Source: Selaginella moellendorffii
Lineage: Eukaryota; Streptophyta; Lycopodiopsida; Selaginellales; Selaginellaceae
Assembly: GCF_000143415.4 (NCBI RefSeq)
Contig: NW_003314272.1
Location: 2,691,728 to 2,755,727, forward strand
Length of the DNA stretch: 64,000 bases
Direction: 5' to 3'
Shown here piece by piece: positions 54,512 through 64,000 of the stretch. The notes under the pieces are model-generated. The model made no database searches and had not been told where the DNA came from. It saw nothing but the letters and a program-made list of their open reading frames with translations. The translations under genes and the position numbers were made by a program. Each line of letters starts with the position of its first letter. Position 1 is the stretch's first letter.

Positions 54512-57500
54512 GGACTTGGAAGAGATGGATCGAGTAGAGAGGAAGACCCTAGGTGCGTGCGTTAGAGCATCAGTAGCTTAAGAGGGGAGGTTGGCTATGG
54601 CGGACAACGGCGACGCGCATGGAACCGCCGGCGGCGCCACATGTGATCCCCGCTGGCTGCATGCCGGAAATGCCGTCCACAGTGACGCGCGGGTATCCTG
54701 CCGCACCGCCCCTGACACGGTACTCCACCGCCAGGGAAAGATGCCACCCACGGAGTGGAATATGCTCCAGCTTTGAAAAATTATAAGGCATAAGAGCGGT
54801 TTGCTTGTGTATTTTACATCCTAGAAATCGTCCAGCTGGGTGGGAGTTTGATAGAACCTTTTTTTAATCTTTAGGGGGCTTTGATTTGAGGAGCTGGTTT
54901 TAGATGAAAACTCTCTTTCCATTGAATTACTAGACAACGTGATTGAATTGCTAAGATTTGGACGCTTGATCCTTGCGAATGACTGATTTGATACCATAGT
55001 ATTTAGAACTTAATGCTGCAATCCAGTAGTGCGTATCTCCAGAAAGTGTATTGAACAAACTTGTCACTCAAGTTATGTGGTGTGGAAAATTTTATAGGTC
55101 ATCTTACTGATACTTCTTTGATCTCTTGCAGACACAGCTAAGTTGCTCTCTACGAGCATAATGACTTTGTATGGCAATCTCTCATATACATTGTGATAAT
55201 TGAGTTTAAGGTAATTATATCTTCTATGTAGTTGTCTTGAATATTGAAAGTTACATATCAACAAGTCTTTCAAATATTCTCCTCTTACAAGTTATTTCTT
55301 TTGTTAATCCTTTTAATTCTCCTTTACTAGTAATATTACTAATGCTAATAGTAATAGTAATATTAAAATTAAAAAGTTGAGACTATGAAGTTATTACTTT
55401 TTTATTTGCTTGACTAGAAGAAGTGTTCTTTGACAAGCCTAGACAAAGGATAAAAATATAATCGGGATAGTGGGGGAAAATAGAGATTAGATTAAAAATG
55501 TGTGAGGAAAAGTGACTTATGGATATTATTTTTGCTAAATATATAATAGGGATAGTGGGGGAATAATTCATATTGAGAAGGAGAAAATAATGCAAATAAA
55601 AATAGGAATAAATATCTTAATTAGGCTTTAGACCCTTATTTATATACAAGAATTTATGGATTGGATTCAACTAATATATTATAGTACTATAACCTCAATA
55701 CATACATATTGCACAAATAGAATCAAGCAAAGCAAAGTCCCTTGCAAAAGTAGAGCACACATTATTGTCAAGAACATGACCATCACCTGGATCACAACAT
55801 AGTAGCTAATAATCACTTGAAAGCTTTGACAGACCATTTTGAGTTTGGAAGCACCTCTATATATATATTGATACATATATTTACATACCTTATATTAGGA
55901 CATGGTTTTTACTTTATATCTTATAGTGATTTACCACCATAAAGTAAAACTTACCCTCACATATATGTGCCAAGAGCAATGAAGTGAGATTTAAGTTTCA
56001 AAGCTTGGGCCATTGAACAAAGGGATGGAGCCAAAACTCTTGAACATATAATCAAAAAACAAATGAATGAAAGCATGGAGTGATAATATAATAGTTCTAA
56101 TGCATGCAAAATAGAGCCATATAGAGTTTAGTATTATTTAAGCATATCGATAGTCTATTGCAAAGATATAGATACTCTATTAGCTAGCATAGTATGAAAT
56201 TTAGGTTTAGACTTAAGCTAAATGCAAAATAAGGATATATACACTTAATAGGGAGCTATATTATGTCTCAAATTGGTTTGCTATACCTAACTTACCTATT
56301 ATCCAAACTATACATTTAAAACCCCCTATATGAAAGCATATATAAAAGCATATTTTAGGCTTTCACCCCAGTCCCAAGAATTAATCTTTAGGATAATCAC
56401 TAAAATTTATTAAATATAGAATGGTGCTAACTTGTGAATTTAGATGTGAAACAACACCATCATATTCAAGATAACTTTTACATTTTGTAAATATGCTTTA
56501 CTAATAAATGTAATTTCATAAATAGCAAAGAGACCGAACGAAAGTAATATATGGAGAATGATAGTGAGAGTGTCTTGAGAAACATAGTAAATCATTATTT
56601 AATATTGAAAGACTAGACTCAATATCACAAAGGTTCCTAACACTAGCAAGTGCAAGCCAATATATAAGTTTCTCATTCCAAGTTGAGTATGCTCACCAAG
56701 AAATACATAGAAATTTTTACCTTATATTTATCTAGGATAAGTACACACATAATGACTAATTTTTCAAGTAGTTTTGGCAAAGACTAATAAAGAGAACCAA
56801 CAACATCAACCTCTTGCTAGTGGTAGGAAGATAAGAATATTTGAAAGGACTCACAAATAGGTAACTTTTAATAACTGTAATCACCTTTTTAATACTTCCC
56901 CTTCAGAAGATGAAAAAGTGATGAAAATAAATTAAGTGGAATATCTAAAGCTTCTACTGGATAGTTATAGATTGCTAGAAGAAACTAAGTGATGATGGGT
57001 ATAACAAGTCTAAATAGAACCAATGCTTCAAAAAAAAAAACCTACTAAATCACCAACATAGTTGTTAAAAATTATAATAAAAATAGAACCTTAAGTATAA
57101 GCTAATTATAAAATATGAATGAATTAGTTGTAACTCCATATGCAAATGCTAAATGCATGAACTTGAAGGCATAATTTTAAACCAAAGCAAAATACTTTGA
57201 AAGCTACTATAATCCATAAAACACTATTGTAACAAATGAGACATCCTATCTCTAAGTTTGCCTATTGGCCATCTTTCAGGACTATTGTTAACTCTAAATT
57301 ATAACTATCAGCAAAACTTACATCTATATCTTCTCTTTGGTCAACCTTCAAATGCCATATTAACTCAGACTTATAACTTTCATCTTAGTCCAACACAATA
57401 TTCACTTTGTTCATCTTCTATAGTTTCTTCATTCCTATTTACTCCACTATTGTATTTATTTGTCTTCACTTCATCATTAGGGCTAAATTCACATTTGTCC

Positions 57501-58315
57501 TTCTACCTCTCCTTTGAAGAAAAAAGAGTTCAAAATATTGGGACAAAAAGGAGATAATGAGAAAAATTAAAAAGACATATTGTGGAAGAAGTGGATAAAG
57601 AAACATCAAAAAAGGATTTTTACCAATTTTTTAAAGAAAAAATAAGGATATAAAAAGAGAATAAATGACTTTCTATTATAAAATACTTTAGCCATTATAA
57701 GATAAGTAATAAATTCATACTAATCAAACTCCTTAACATACAACTCAATACTTCAGATAAGAAAATTAATAAAAAAGTCCAAAAGGAATATATAAATTTC
57801 ACTCATAAAGGAAACTTAAATTTAACTCATAAATTTAAATTTTTTTACTCATAAAGGAATATATAAATTTCTTAATATTAACAGTAAAATAAAGATTGTC
57901 AATAGTATTTACAACCAAAGACAAGCAGGCAACCTAAAACTTTAGCAAAAGTGAATCAACTCTTGAAATAAAGAAATATTCAACACCAAAACTAATAAAA
58001 AACTTTACCAACAAAAAAATCAAGATTCTCCTCTTTATACACATACTTAACATTTAAATTAATATAAAGAAAATAGAAAAAATTCAACTCAACACTAGAT
58101 TGAAAATAAGAATCATAAGAGTCATAAATAATCGATATACCAAAAGAATTAAATACTACAAATAAAAAAGAAACACTAAGAACATTAGAAAGTAGCTCAT
58201 GCCATGAAATAAAAAAAAGGTTAAGAAAGAGCAGAAGGCAAAAAACAAAGATCAAATAGCAAATTGAAAGATTGATCTATAAAGTCATAAATTCATCTCT
58301 AAACTATCTTTATAA
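54512..58315. other. AT-rich gene desert
   Basis: After about 300 GC-rich bases the sequence becomes very AT-rich to 58315, with no gene-like open frame on either strand. It is probably old decayed repeat sequence. Visible details: ATAGGGATAGTGGGGG occurs twice (about 55460 and 55547) and a variant again inside the LTR at 58960; an (A)10 run at 57027-57036; and clustered AAATTT-type stretches near 57835. No tRNA, promoter or known element is recognised. Confidence 0.5.
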
Positions 58316-58399
58316 TATAAGGAACCAACTCCCTGAGGTGTCATATGCTAAAGGATCCCTAAAAGGATAATTGGAATGGTAAAGTCTTTATCAGATAAG

Positions 58400-58880
58400 A
58401 CTGAGTCTAAGATCGAGTCCAAGACCGGCTTTGAGACCGAGTTCAAGACTGAGTCCAAGATCGAGTCCTAGACCGAGTTTGAGACCGAGTCCGAGATCAA
58501 GTTCGAGACTAAGTCCAAGATCGTGTCCAAGACAGAGTCCAAGGTCGGGTCCGAGATTGAGTCCGAGATCGAGTCCGGGACTGAGTCCGAGGTCAAGTCC
58601 GAGATTGAGTCTGATGATAAAGAGTTCATCGGATGAGACCGAGTCTGAGATTAAGTTTAAGATCGACTCTGAGACCGAGTTCGAGTTTGAGACTGACTCT
58701 GAGACTTAGTTTGAGACCAAGTCCGAGATCAAGTCCGAGATCCGAGATTGGGCCCAAGACCGAGTCTGAGATCGACTCTGAGACAGAGTTCGAGGTCAAG
58801 TCCGAGATCGAGTTCAGGAACGAGTTGGAGGTCGAGTCCAAGATTGAGTCTGAGATCGAGTCCAAGACCGAGTCCAAATG
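58400..58880. repeat. 12-bp minisatellite in the left LTR
   Basis: The consensus GAGTCCGAGATC is repeated about 38 times with point changes. The array is in two blocks, each opened by a related leader (TCTTTATCAGATAAGAC near 58387 and AAGAGTTCATCGGATGAGAC near 58620), so the array itself was duplicated. This explains most of the length difference from the right LTR. Open frames across it are artefacts of the 12-bp period. Confidence 0.85.
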
Positions 58881-58923
58881 CTAATACAGGTCGTGGGGTG
58901 AAAGCCCAAAGCATGTGTATCGA

Positions 58924-58944
58924 GGGGGGGGGGGGGGGGGGGGG
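58924..58944. repeat. Poly-G run of 21
   Basis: Twenty-one G bases in a row in the left LTR. The right LTR has only about ten C bases at the matching position (about 61279-61290), so this tract is length-unstable or hard to sequence. Confidence 0.85.
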
Positions 58945-59721
58945 TTTCAAAAGTATAATAGGGATAGTGAGGTTCAAGAACCAGTCTTGAAAGAACTCTC
59001 TAGTGGTGCTTCTAAACTGACTTGAAGTTGAGACTAGGGCTTAAGGGCCTTGAGTGGGAGTGAGCATGGACTCGGGTGGTGCTGGAGGGGACACCTAAAG
59101 AAGTGCTCAAGAGCAACTCTCACTCCTGGAAGGGAAACCAACTGCAATGCTCCCGACTTATGTGGAGTGGTGCCCCACTTAAGTACCTTGCGGCTCATTG
59201 GTCCTCACCCCACTCCAAGGGGCTTGAGCCTTCCCTTCAGGATGGAAGTGGGGGAGTAGAGGTACCCATACTGGGCCATTAGGCCATGACGTTTCCCCTC
59301 TGTGTCTCGAAGCAAGTGTTGCACCCAAGGCTTGGGATTTAGAGGGTCCCATGATCAAGTCTTGTTGTACCAAGGGATGTTAGAAATCTGGAGACTTGGT
59401 GTGTTTGGCTGTTTATGCTTGCAAAGAGTGTAGTCGAACTTTAAGTCCAGTCTAACCTAGGGAGGGGGATTACGAGAGATTTGGGGAATGTGTGGATGGA
59501 TGGCTAACGCTCCATTGCTCGTGTAGTGAGTAGTTGAAACCAAGTAGGGGCTGGTACAATAGGTGGGAACCTTGGTGAGGGAACTTAATTAAAGCTAATG
59601 TAGTGTTGGTGGGATAGACGAGGTAAGTTGACAAATTAGAAAGGAAAAATTTGTGGCTTACAATTTGGTATCGGAGCCTTTTCCTCAGTTCTAGTGAAGA
59701 ATAAAGGCAGATTGCTAGGAA

Positions 59722-60537
59722 ATGGCAAAAGCAAGGTATAAAATAACTAACACGGAGACAGAACTTCCTCAAGAGCTGGAGCCTCCGGTCGAATAAGAAT
59801 CTATAAATGAGGATTCCCTGCATGAGGAGGACTCCAGTGAGGAAACTTGCAAACAGGAGTCTAGTGGTGAGATTTAGTTGTCCAAGGCTTGATTAGACAT
59901 TCTAAAAGGACAATTGGTATAGACTAATGCCCTATTGAAGACTCTTATATACAAACTAAAGCATGATGAGAAGTAGAAGAAAAAACGAAAAATTGCAAAT
60001 GCTGGTAGTGCAAAAGGCGTGGACCTTTCAGCAGGGACTAAGGCAGAACTAAACAAGGTCAAACAAACTAAAGTGGAATCAGTCCCTCAAGTAGTTCCCA
60101 AATACAAACCAAAGCCCCCACTAATTTTCAAGGGAGTGAATGATTATACGGTGGTGGAGGATTGGTTTTACGATATGGAGGATTACTTTCGAGTGTTGTG
60201 GTTATCGAGCTTGGAGAAGGTCCCATGTGCAAAACCATACTAGGTAGATAATGCCAAGTCTTGTGGAGAACAATAGACGCCAACATAAGACTGGTGGCCA
60301 CTTGGGAAATGATGAATGCGAGGATTCATACAACTTACATTCCTCCAAATGCTACTCTACACCTAAGGGATGAGTTGAGTAGGATAAAGTAGACTGGAAC
60401 CATTCAAGAGTATGTGAATGCATTTATGGCAAAGAGGATATTTGTCACGGATATGGGTGATATGGATGTGTTCCATGCCTTTATATCAAGCTTGCAAACC
60501 TGGGCTCGAGGCAAGATGATGCATTAGAACCAGACTA
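59722..60537 (+). pseudogene. Decayed retrotransposon gag
   Basis: An ATG at 59722 opens a frame that soon hits stops. The best piece (60019-60243) has KPPLIFKGVNDYTVVEDWFYDMEDYFRVL, the start of the retrotransposon gag domain. Later frames, broken by stops, give WEMMNARIHTTYIPPNATLHLRDELSRIK and EYVNAFMAKR...DVFHAFISSLQTWARGK, its middle and end. Several stops and at least one frame change show it is dead. Confidence 0.7.
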
Positions 60538-61324
60538 ACTACTATAAGCCACAAAGTTTTTCCTTTCCAACTTGCCAACTTACCTCGTCTATCCGACCAA
60601 CACTGCCTTAGCTTTAACTAAGTTCCCTTACCAAGGTTCCCGCATATGGTACCAGCTGCTACTTGGTCCTACTTGGTTTCAGCTACTCACTGCATGAGTA
60701 ACGGAGTGTTAGCCATCCATCCACGGATTCCCAAATCTCTCCCAATCCCCCTCCCCAGGTTAGACTGGACTTAAGGTTCGGCTACACTCCCCGCAAGCAC
60801 GAGTAGCCAAGCACATCAAGCCTCCAGGTTTTTAACATCCCTTGGTACCACAAGACTTAATCATGGGACCCTCTAAATCCCAAGTCTTGGGTGCAACACA
60901 TGCTTTGGGACGCTGGGGCAAAACACCATGGCCTAATGGCCCAGTATGGGTACCTCTACCCCCCCCACTTCCATCCCCAAGGGAAGGCCCAAGCCCCTAG
61001 GAAGGGCGAGGACTAATGAGCCGCAAGGTACTCAAGTGGGGCACCACTTCACATGAGCCGGGAGCACCATAATCAGTTTCCCTTTCGGGAGTGAGAGCTG
61101 CTCTTGAGCACTTCCTTGGGTGGCCCATCTAGCACCACCCAAGTCTATGCTCACTCCCACCCAAGGCCCTTCGGCCCCAGTTTCAACCTCAAGTTAGTTT
61201 GGAAGCACCACTGGAAAATTCTTTCAAGACTAGTTCCTAAACCTCACTATCCTTACTATACTTTTGGAACCTCCTGCAGCCCCCCCCCCCTTGGGAGACG
61301 TACGCTTTGGGCTTTCACCCCTTG

Positions 61325-61580
61325 ACCTATATTAGTACTCGGACTCGGACTCGATCTCAGACCCGACTTCGGACTCGGTCTTGGACTCGATCTCGGACCC
61401 AATTTCAGACTCAACTTCAGACTCGACCTTGGACTCGGTCTCGGACCCGATCTCGCATCTCGGACTCTGTCTCGAACTCGGTCTCCTAGTCGGCCTCCGA
61501 CTTGATCTCAGACTCTATCTTGAACTCGGTCTCAGAATCGATCTTGGACTTGATCTCAGACTCGGTCCCATCCGATGAAC
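61325..61580. repeat. 12-bp minisatellite in the right LTR, inverse orientation
   Basis: The same unit as in the left LTR, read here as its complement (CTCGGACTCGATC type), with fewer copies (about 20), in one block. Confidence 0.85.
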
Positions 61581-61650
61581 TCTTTATCATTTCGGTCATG
61601 CTTTTGAGGATCCTTTAGCCTACGACACCTCGAGGAGTTGGTTCCTTACA

Positions 61651-62018
61651 ACTCCACCACCTATAGAAGAAGTTCGATGCCCACATCGAACGTCTCCTTT
61701 TATCCTACGACTTGTTGATCATGTCTCCGAGGGCATCCCCCCATTTAGCAGTGTGCCTAAGTTAACCTCCCCGGCCAAGAGCCCATGACAATGGAATATA
61801 GGTGTCCCTATACCCCTCACCCCACCACGCCCTAGCATGAGGTTGGGACTTGAACCCAGCCTTGCTTTATTAAGGGGTTGGGACTTGAACCCAACCTTCC
61901 TAGAATATGTTTACGGATTTGACATCCCCGCAGGGAGTCGGGCATACTTCTCTACGCCTGGTCGACCTAGCTAACCCATGCTAATTAACTTACCTTCGGC
62001 GTGCTTTCAGGTCCCAAC
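61651..62018. other. Spacer between two LTR elements, with doubled B-box-like motif
   Basis: GGTTGGGACTTGAACCCA occurs twice, at about 61851 and 61885; on the minus strand each reads GGTTCAAGTCCCAACC, which fits a pol III B box. No A box or tRNA fold is convincing. The short palindrome TTCGATGCCCACATCGAA sits at 61672-61689. Confidence 0.45.
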
Positions 62019-62476
62019 TGTCAGGAATCCCCCAATTCTTGCCACATTCCTGACTCTCGCCGGATTCCTGACCTGCAGACCACATTCCTGACTCTCGAGA
62101 CACTTCTCTATTCTTGACTCTCGAGACACTTCCCGATTCCTGAGTCTCGAGCCACATTCCTGATGATGATGTGGCGCCTCCTCGACCTCAGCTGTATTTA
62201 GGCTGTCCTCGATCCAAGAGTGGTGGAGCTTCATCAACCTATAGTATATATAGGTTAGCCTTGTTCCATTTCTCCACAATCTGAATCAACACCAGTCTAA
62301 GGCCTCTTCTTTGTTTTCACTAGCTTTTTCTCTTTGTCTTTAGCATTTTCCAGTCTTGATCTTGTTGGGGGTCTTGACAGTTTGATTCAGATTGTGTTTT
62401 TTGCTTTTCTTTTAGCTTGTTTTGATTATTTGATTGCCTTTGTCTTTTCCCCCCTTTCTTTTCTTTCTTCTTGCCA

Positions 62477-63448
62477 ATGGAGTCTCCAAGCCATCCTGAT
62501 TTCTTTGCCGAAGTCCTTGCAAAAATCCAGTCTGAGAATACCGAGCTGAAGGCGACCCTTCTTCGCATGCAGCAGGAGCTTGCTTCACTTTCCGCTCAAG
62601 GATCCAGCAAAGTTCCTGAACCGAAGGTGAGTTTCCCGGCGAAATTTTCAGGCAAGCGTTCGGAGCTTCGTGGATTTTTGAATCAAATGGAGCTGATCTT
62701 TGCACTTCAACATCGGCGGTACCCCACTCCCGAGTCTCAAATCGGCGCGATTGGGACGTTGCTCGAGGGTGCAGCTTTGTCATGGTTTTCTCCTCTTCTG
62801 GAGAAGAGCATGAAAGGGGTCGTGGTTCCGGAGCTGATGGATCTTCAATTGTTCAAAGAGAAGCTCGAAGCATGTTTTGGCGAGACGGATCGGGTTCGGG
62901 CTGCTACCACAAAGATGAGACGTCTCTCTCAGGGGTCTCGTCCTGCCTCGATCTACGCTGCAGAGTTCCAACTCCTTGCCTTGGACACTCAGTGGGATGA
63001 GCGGGCCCTGATTGACCAATTTCGTTTCGGCCTCAACAACGGTGTCAAGGATTTGTTGCTCACCATGGAGGATCCCAAGGACCTGTCGGACGCCATCAAC
63101 AAAGCTGTTCGATGTGACAATCGTCTCTTTGAACGTCGTCAGGAAAGTCGCCGCGCAGCTGTTTTTCCGTCCCAGACTCAGGAATCCCAGCTTGAGTCTT
63201 CGGGGCATAGTCCTGAACCTACTGCTCCGGTCCCGATGGATATTTCTGGTACTCCCCGACTCATTAGAGGGAAGTTGAGTCCTGCTGAGAGGCAACGTCG
63301 AATATCTCATAATCTTTGCCTCTACTGTGCTGATCCTAATCACAAAGCAGCTGTGTGTCCCAGGAAGCCTCCCCGATTGCTCGAGTTCACTCTACCTCAA
63401 AGTCCACCACTGTTGCAGTCGGGAAACGACCCTGTCCAAACAGAGTAG
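62477..63448 (+). CDS. gag: Retrotransposon Gag with CCHC zinc knuckle
   Basis: The frame opens at the ATG at 62477 and encodes 323 residues. After a coiled N-terminus (FAEVLAKIQSENTELKATLLRMQQEL) comes the Ty3-type gag domain: FSGKRSELRGFLNQMELIF, IGTLLEGAALSWFSPLLE, FKEKLEACFGETDRVRAA, LDTQWDERALIDQFRFGLNNGVKDLLL. The zinc knuckle CLYCADPNHKAAVC (C-x2-C-x4-H-x4-C) is at about 281-294. Gag forms the particle that packages the element RNA. The frame is intact, so this copy may be fairly young. Confidence 0.9.
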   Translation: MESPSHPDFFAEVLAKIQSENTELKATLLRMQQELASLSAQGSSKVPEPKVSFPAKFSGKRSELRGFLNQMELIFALQHRRYPTPESQIGAIGTLLEGAALSWFSPLLEKSMKGVVVPELMDLQLFKEKLEACFGETDRVRAATTKMRRLSQGSRPASIYAAEFQLLALDTQWDERALIDQFRFGLNNGVKDLLLTMEDPKDLSDAINKAVRCDNRLFERRQESRRAAVFPSQTQESQLESSGHSPEPTAPVPMDISGTPRLIRGKLSPAERQRRISHNLCLYCADPNHKAAVCPRKPPRLLEFTLPQSPPLLQSGNDPVQTE

Positions 63449-63864
63449 GAGCTGTCTGTTTGGACTCCCCAAATAAAAATCACTTTTCTTCCTTATCAAG
63501 CTCCTCACCACCTTTCATCAAAGCCACCACCAATTCCCGCAACTTCCGCGTCCCATGTCTCCTTTCTTTCACCGAACAATCAGGACTCAAGGCTTTGGCG
63601 CTACTGGACTCGGGTGCAACTTCCTGCTTCATGGACACGGACTTTGCTGCCCGACATCACGTTCCTCTTTCTCCTACCATACGGGATCTGAGGGTTGAAG
63701 GCATCGGCGGGCATTTTGTGTCTCCATCTTCTGGACTTAGGGAAACGTTGCCCGTTCGAGTACACATCGGGTCCACCGTCACCGATATCGCCTTCAACAT
63801 CATCAACAGCAAGTCTTCCTCTGTGGTGCTCGGTCTTCCTTGGTTCCAACTACATCAGCCTTAG
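63355..63864 (+). pseudogene. Retrotransposon pol start (aspartic protease), ended by an in-frame stop
   Basis: This frame is -1 relative to gag and overlaps its end by 94 bp, so it could be reached by ribosomal frameshifting. It contains the protease signature LALLDSGATSCFMD (DSGA at 63607-63618) and VVLGLPWFQLHQP, the usual end of the protease region. TAG at 63862-63864 then stops it where the family continues, and the bases after it keep coding-like sequence (ICWKDLQL) in the same frame. The copy's polyprotein is therefore probably broken here. Confidence 0.75.
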
Positions 63865-64000
63865 ATTTGTTGGAAGGACTTACAGCTCATCTCTCCCACA
63901 TCACCATCTCCCACGGCTTCCCCTGGTGTTCATCGAGTCCGAATCAGGAAAAGTTCCCTAAACTCAAGTCGGGGTTCTGTTCCTGACTCTACACAGTTTT

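Larger units (their letters stand above)
58316..61650. mobile_element. Ty3-like LTR element with inverted LTRs around a decayed gag
   Basis: The left LTR (58316-59662) begins TATAAGG, probably from TGTAAGG, and ends CTTACA. It is followed after ATT by TGGTATCGGAGC (59666-59677), one mismatch from the usual initiator tRNA-Met primer binding site. The internal part carries gag remnants on the plus strand. The right LTR (60543-61650) is the same sequence in inverse orientation: its reverse complement starts TGTAAGGAACCAACTCC and ends with GTGGCTTATA. Both LTRs hold 12-bp GAGTCCGAGATC minisatellites. A normal element has direct LTRs, so this one is rearranged. No pol is present between the LTRs. 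Confidence 0.75.
62019..64000 (+). mobile_element. Ty3-like LTR retrotransposon, 5' part
   Basis: The LTR starts at 62019 with TGTCAGGAAT and contains a set of about 25-bp CATTCCTGACTCTCGAGAC repeats, then a TATA box (TATATATA at 62245-62252). Its right end is not certain; CTTGACA at 62373-62379 would mirror the start and give an LTR of about 361 bp. Gag and protease frames follow, and the element runs off the window. The same LTR start lies at 108 in inverse orientation. Confidence 0.85.

Noticed and set aside
54570-54791. Open frames on both strands in a GC-rich patch after the trihelix gene
   Set aside because: Both strands stay open because of high GC; no domain or start context supports either.
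58431-58884. Acidic and Ser/Arg-rich open frames across the minisatellite
   Set aside because: All frames stay open because the 12-bp unit has no stop; they are artefacts of the repeat.
1-64000. CRISPR arrays, operons, phage or plasmid genes
   Set aside because: The window is eukaryotic: spliced genes, TATA boxes, LTR elements. No regular spacer-repeat array exists; the 12-bp arrays have no spacers.

Overview
The window reads as nuclear DNA of a land plant, most probably a lycophyte of the Selaginella type. It is gene-dense, its introns are very short (mostly 50-90 bp) with clean GT-AG borders, and it carries chloroplast- and Golgi-type plant families together with a gene for motile-cilium assembly (DRC11/IQCA1), which points to a plant with swimming sperm. 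A MurA gene with a transit-peptide-like leader also fits a lineage that keeps plastid peptidoglycan enzymes. The species assignment is inference. The exon models were built by hand from splice signals and reading frame and are given in each entry.

Layout. 1-108 is the edge of an LTR retrotransposon, followed by AT-rich sequence. 1.1-15.4 kb: F-box/LRR protein, DUF1639 protein, the 17-exon HECT ubiquitin ligase UPL3, a TPR-like protein and a P-class PPR protein. 15.9-37.8 kb: a reduced PEPCK-like protein, the S-adenosylmethionine carrier and CTU1 (divergent pair), an O-fucosyltransferase-like protein, ERO1, DRC11, two tandem GH18 chitinases, a GET1/WRB-like protein and a two-domain glycosyltransferase. 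38.4-39.3 kb: a Cys-rich conserved plant protein. 40.3-40.8 kb: a MIR166 gene with its own TATA box. 43.8-54.5 kb: GDSL lipase, C2H2/PARP-like protein, plastid MurA, an intron-containing elongator tRNA-Met, a coiled-coil protein, OEP24, a PLS-type PPR protein and a trihelix transcription factor.

54.5-64 kb is repeat territory: an AT-rich gene desert, then a copy of a Ty3-like element whose two LTRs face each other (inverted) around a decayed gag, with 12-bp minisatellites inside both LTRs, then the 5' part of a second LTR element (gag, zinc knuckle, protease) that belongs to the same family as the fragment at position 1 but lies in the opposite orientation.

The genes do not form one pathway; plant gene order is largely unrelated by function. 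The most notable items are the MIR166 precursor, plastid MurA, DRC11, the P-loop-less PEPCK-like gene, the zinc-finger/PARP fusion, an apparent GA-AG intron in the carrier gene, and the inverted-LTR element.
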